From: Bryobacterales bacterium
GTDB lineage: Bacteria > Acidobacteriota > Terriglobia > Bryobacterales > Bryobacteraceae
Assembly: GCA_019261985.1 (NCBI GenBank)
Contig: JAFAQY010000033.1
Coordinates: 1-64,000 of the forward strand
Direction of reading: 5' to 3'
Length of the DNA: 64,000 nt
Below are positions 63,455-64,000 of the stretch, in pieces. Positions within the stretch are counted from its first letter, which is position 1. Each line of letters opens with the position of its first letter. The position numbers and the translations under genes are program-made. The notes beneath the pieces are model-generated. The model had not been told where the DNA came from. It ran no database searches and saw nothing but the letters and a program-made list of their open reading frames with translations.

Positions 63455-63841
63455 TTATTTCGCGGGGCCGCCTTTTGGCCGCTTCGCTCCATACTTCGAC
63501 CGGCTCTGCTGCCGCCCGCTAACGCCGGCGGTGTCGAGCGTTCCGCGAACTACGTGGTACCGCACGCCGGGCAGATCCTTAACGCGGCCGCCGCGGATCA
63601 GCACAATCGAGTGTTCCTGAAGATTGTGGCCCACGCCGGGAATATAGGTGGTTACCTCGATTCCGTTCGTAAGCCGCACGCGCGCCACTTTCCGCAGCGC
63701 CGAATTCGGCTTCTTCGGCGTAGTGGTATAGACGCGAGTGCACACCCCGCGCCGCTGCGGGCAAGCTTGCAGGGCCGGGCTGGCCGTCTTATATCGCGTG
63801 GGGCGCCGCCCCTTTCGCACGAGTTGATTGAACGTCGGCAA
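63455..63841 (-). CDS. rpsL: 30S ribosomal protein S12
   Basis: 128 residues from a TTG start at 63841 (AGGA 9 bp upstream). Signatures: [33 protein letters not shown] (the streptomycin-site Lys present), [20 protein letters not shown] and [13 protein letters not shown]. First gene of the str operon portion. No promoter could be fixed in the remaining 159 bp. Confidence 0.96.
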   Translation of the reverse strand: MPTFNQLVRKGRRPTRYKTASPALQACPQRRGVCTRVYTTTPKKPNSALRKVARVRLTNGIEVTTYIPGVGHNLQEHSIVLIRGGRVKDLPGVRYHVVRGTLDTAGVSGRQQSRSKYGAKRPKGGPAK

Positions 63842-64000
63842 GGTTTTTTCCTATCGCGCACAACTCAGGCTGTGCGTTCCTTCTAATCTCCACGCGCCGT
63901 GCGAGCGCCTGTTCAGGCGCGACGCAACGCTGTACTATCTTTGATTCCACCCTAGGAAACAGGCGCGCGCGTTTGACGCGGCGCTAGTTCCCAAAACTTG
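63842..64000. other. Upstream region of rpsL
   Basis: Non-coding as far as seen. It contains an inverted repeat GCGCCTG/CAGGCGC (about 63904-63922) and the likely leader of the str operon. Confidence 0.4.

Overview
The window reads as a piece of a GC-rich Acidobacteriota chromosome, most likely Bryobacterales / 'Candidatus Solibacter'-like. This is inferred from two Oar-type TonB-dependent receptors with N-terminal carboxypeptidase-like domains, a VWFA-type secreted protein, DUF6152-like secreted proteins, a CadC-like winged-helix/TPR regulator, and the general gene style. No 16S gene is present to confirm it.

Layout. 1-13.6 kb: 5' part of folC; an alaC/GNAT/cytochrome P460 operon; an IS110-family remnant lying between two half-copies of a palindromic repeat; a bactofilin/methyltransferase pair; a Tat-exported dienelactone hydrolase; a DUF6152 protein; a lytic transglycosylase; and a TPR protein/LytS-like kinase/LytTR regulator operon. 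13.6-18.3 kb: glnA and an outer-membrane porin, each with a clear intrinsic terminator, then a cytochrome c/PCuAC/Sco copper-delivery operon. 18.4-32.0 kb: a minus-strand complex I operon nuoA-C-D-E-F-G-H-J-K-L-M-N followed by a DUF29 gene. nuoB and nuoI are missing. 32.0-34.6 kb: thiS, then a decayed patch (terminase remnant, frameshifted HNH nuclease, Gp49-like toxin remnant). 34.6-43.3 kb: winged-helix/TPR regulator, an Oar receptor and four secreted or enzymatic genes. 43.3-52.2 kb: a YbgC-like thioesterase, hslVU, a fibronectin-III lipoprotein, a VWA protein, a polytopic membrane protein, an Hsp70 homologue and a TolB-like protein. 52.2-57 kb: a tract of consecutive perfect hairpins and a second Oar receptor. 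57-64 kb: translation and transcription genes rplK, nusG, secE, tRNA-Trp, rpmG, tuf, fusA, rpsG, rpsL, with a vapBC-like module (vapC frameshifted) on the opposite strand between tRNA-Trp and rpmG.

The most unusual signal is a family of multi-hairpin palindromic repeats, about 15 copies in 64 kb. Full copies have complementary ends GTGGRGC/GCYCCAC that covary (G-C in one subtype, A-T in the other), and internal hairpins whose stems also covary. All asymmetric copies point the same way on the + strand whatever the gene direction. One copy sits in frame inside a membrane-protein gene, another near the start of a secreted-protein gene, and three occupy operon junctions. A second notable signal is a 20-bp direct-repeat site shared by the regulator/Oar-1 intergenic region and the upstream region of Oar-2. 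Four genes carry apparent single-base frameshifts, so sequence quality should be considered before calling them true pseudogenes.
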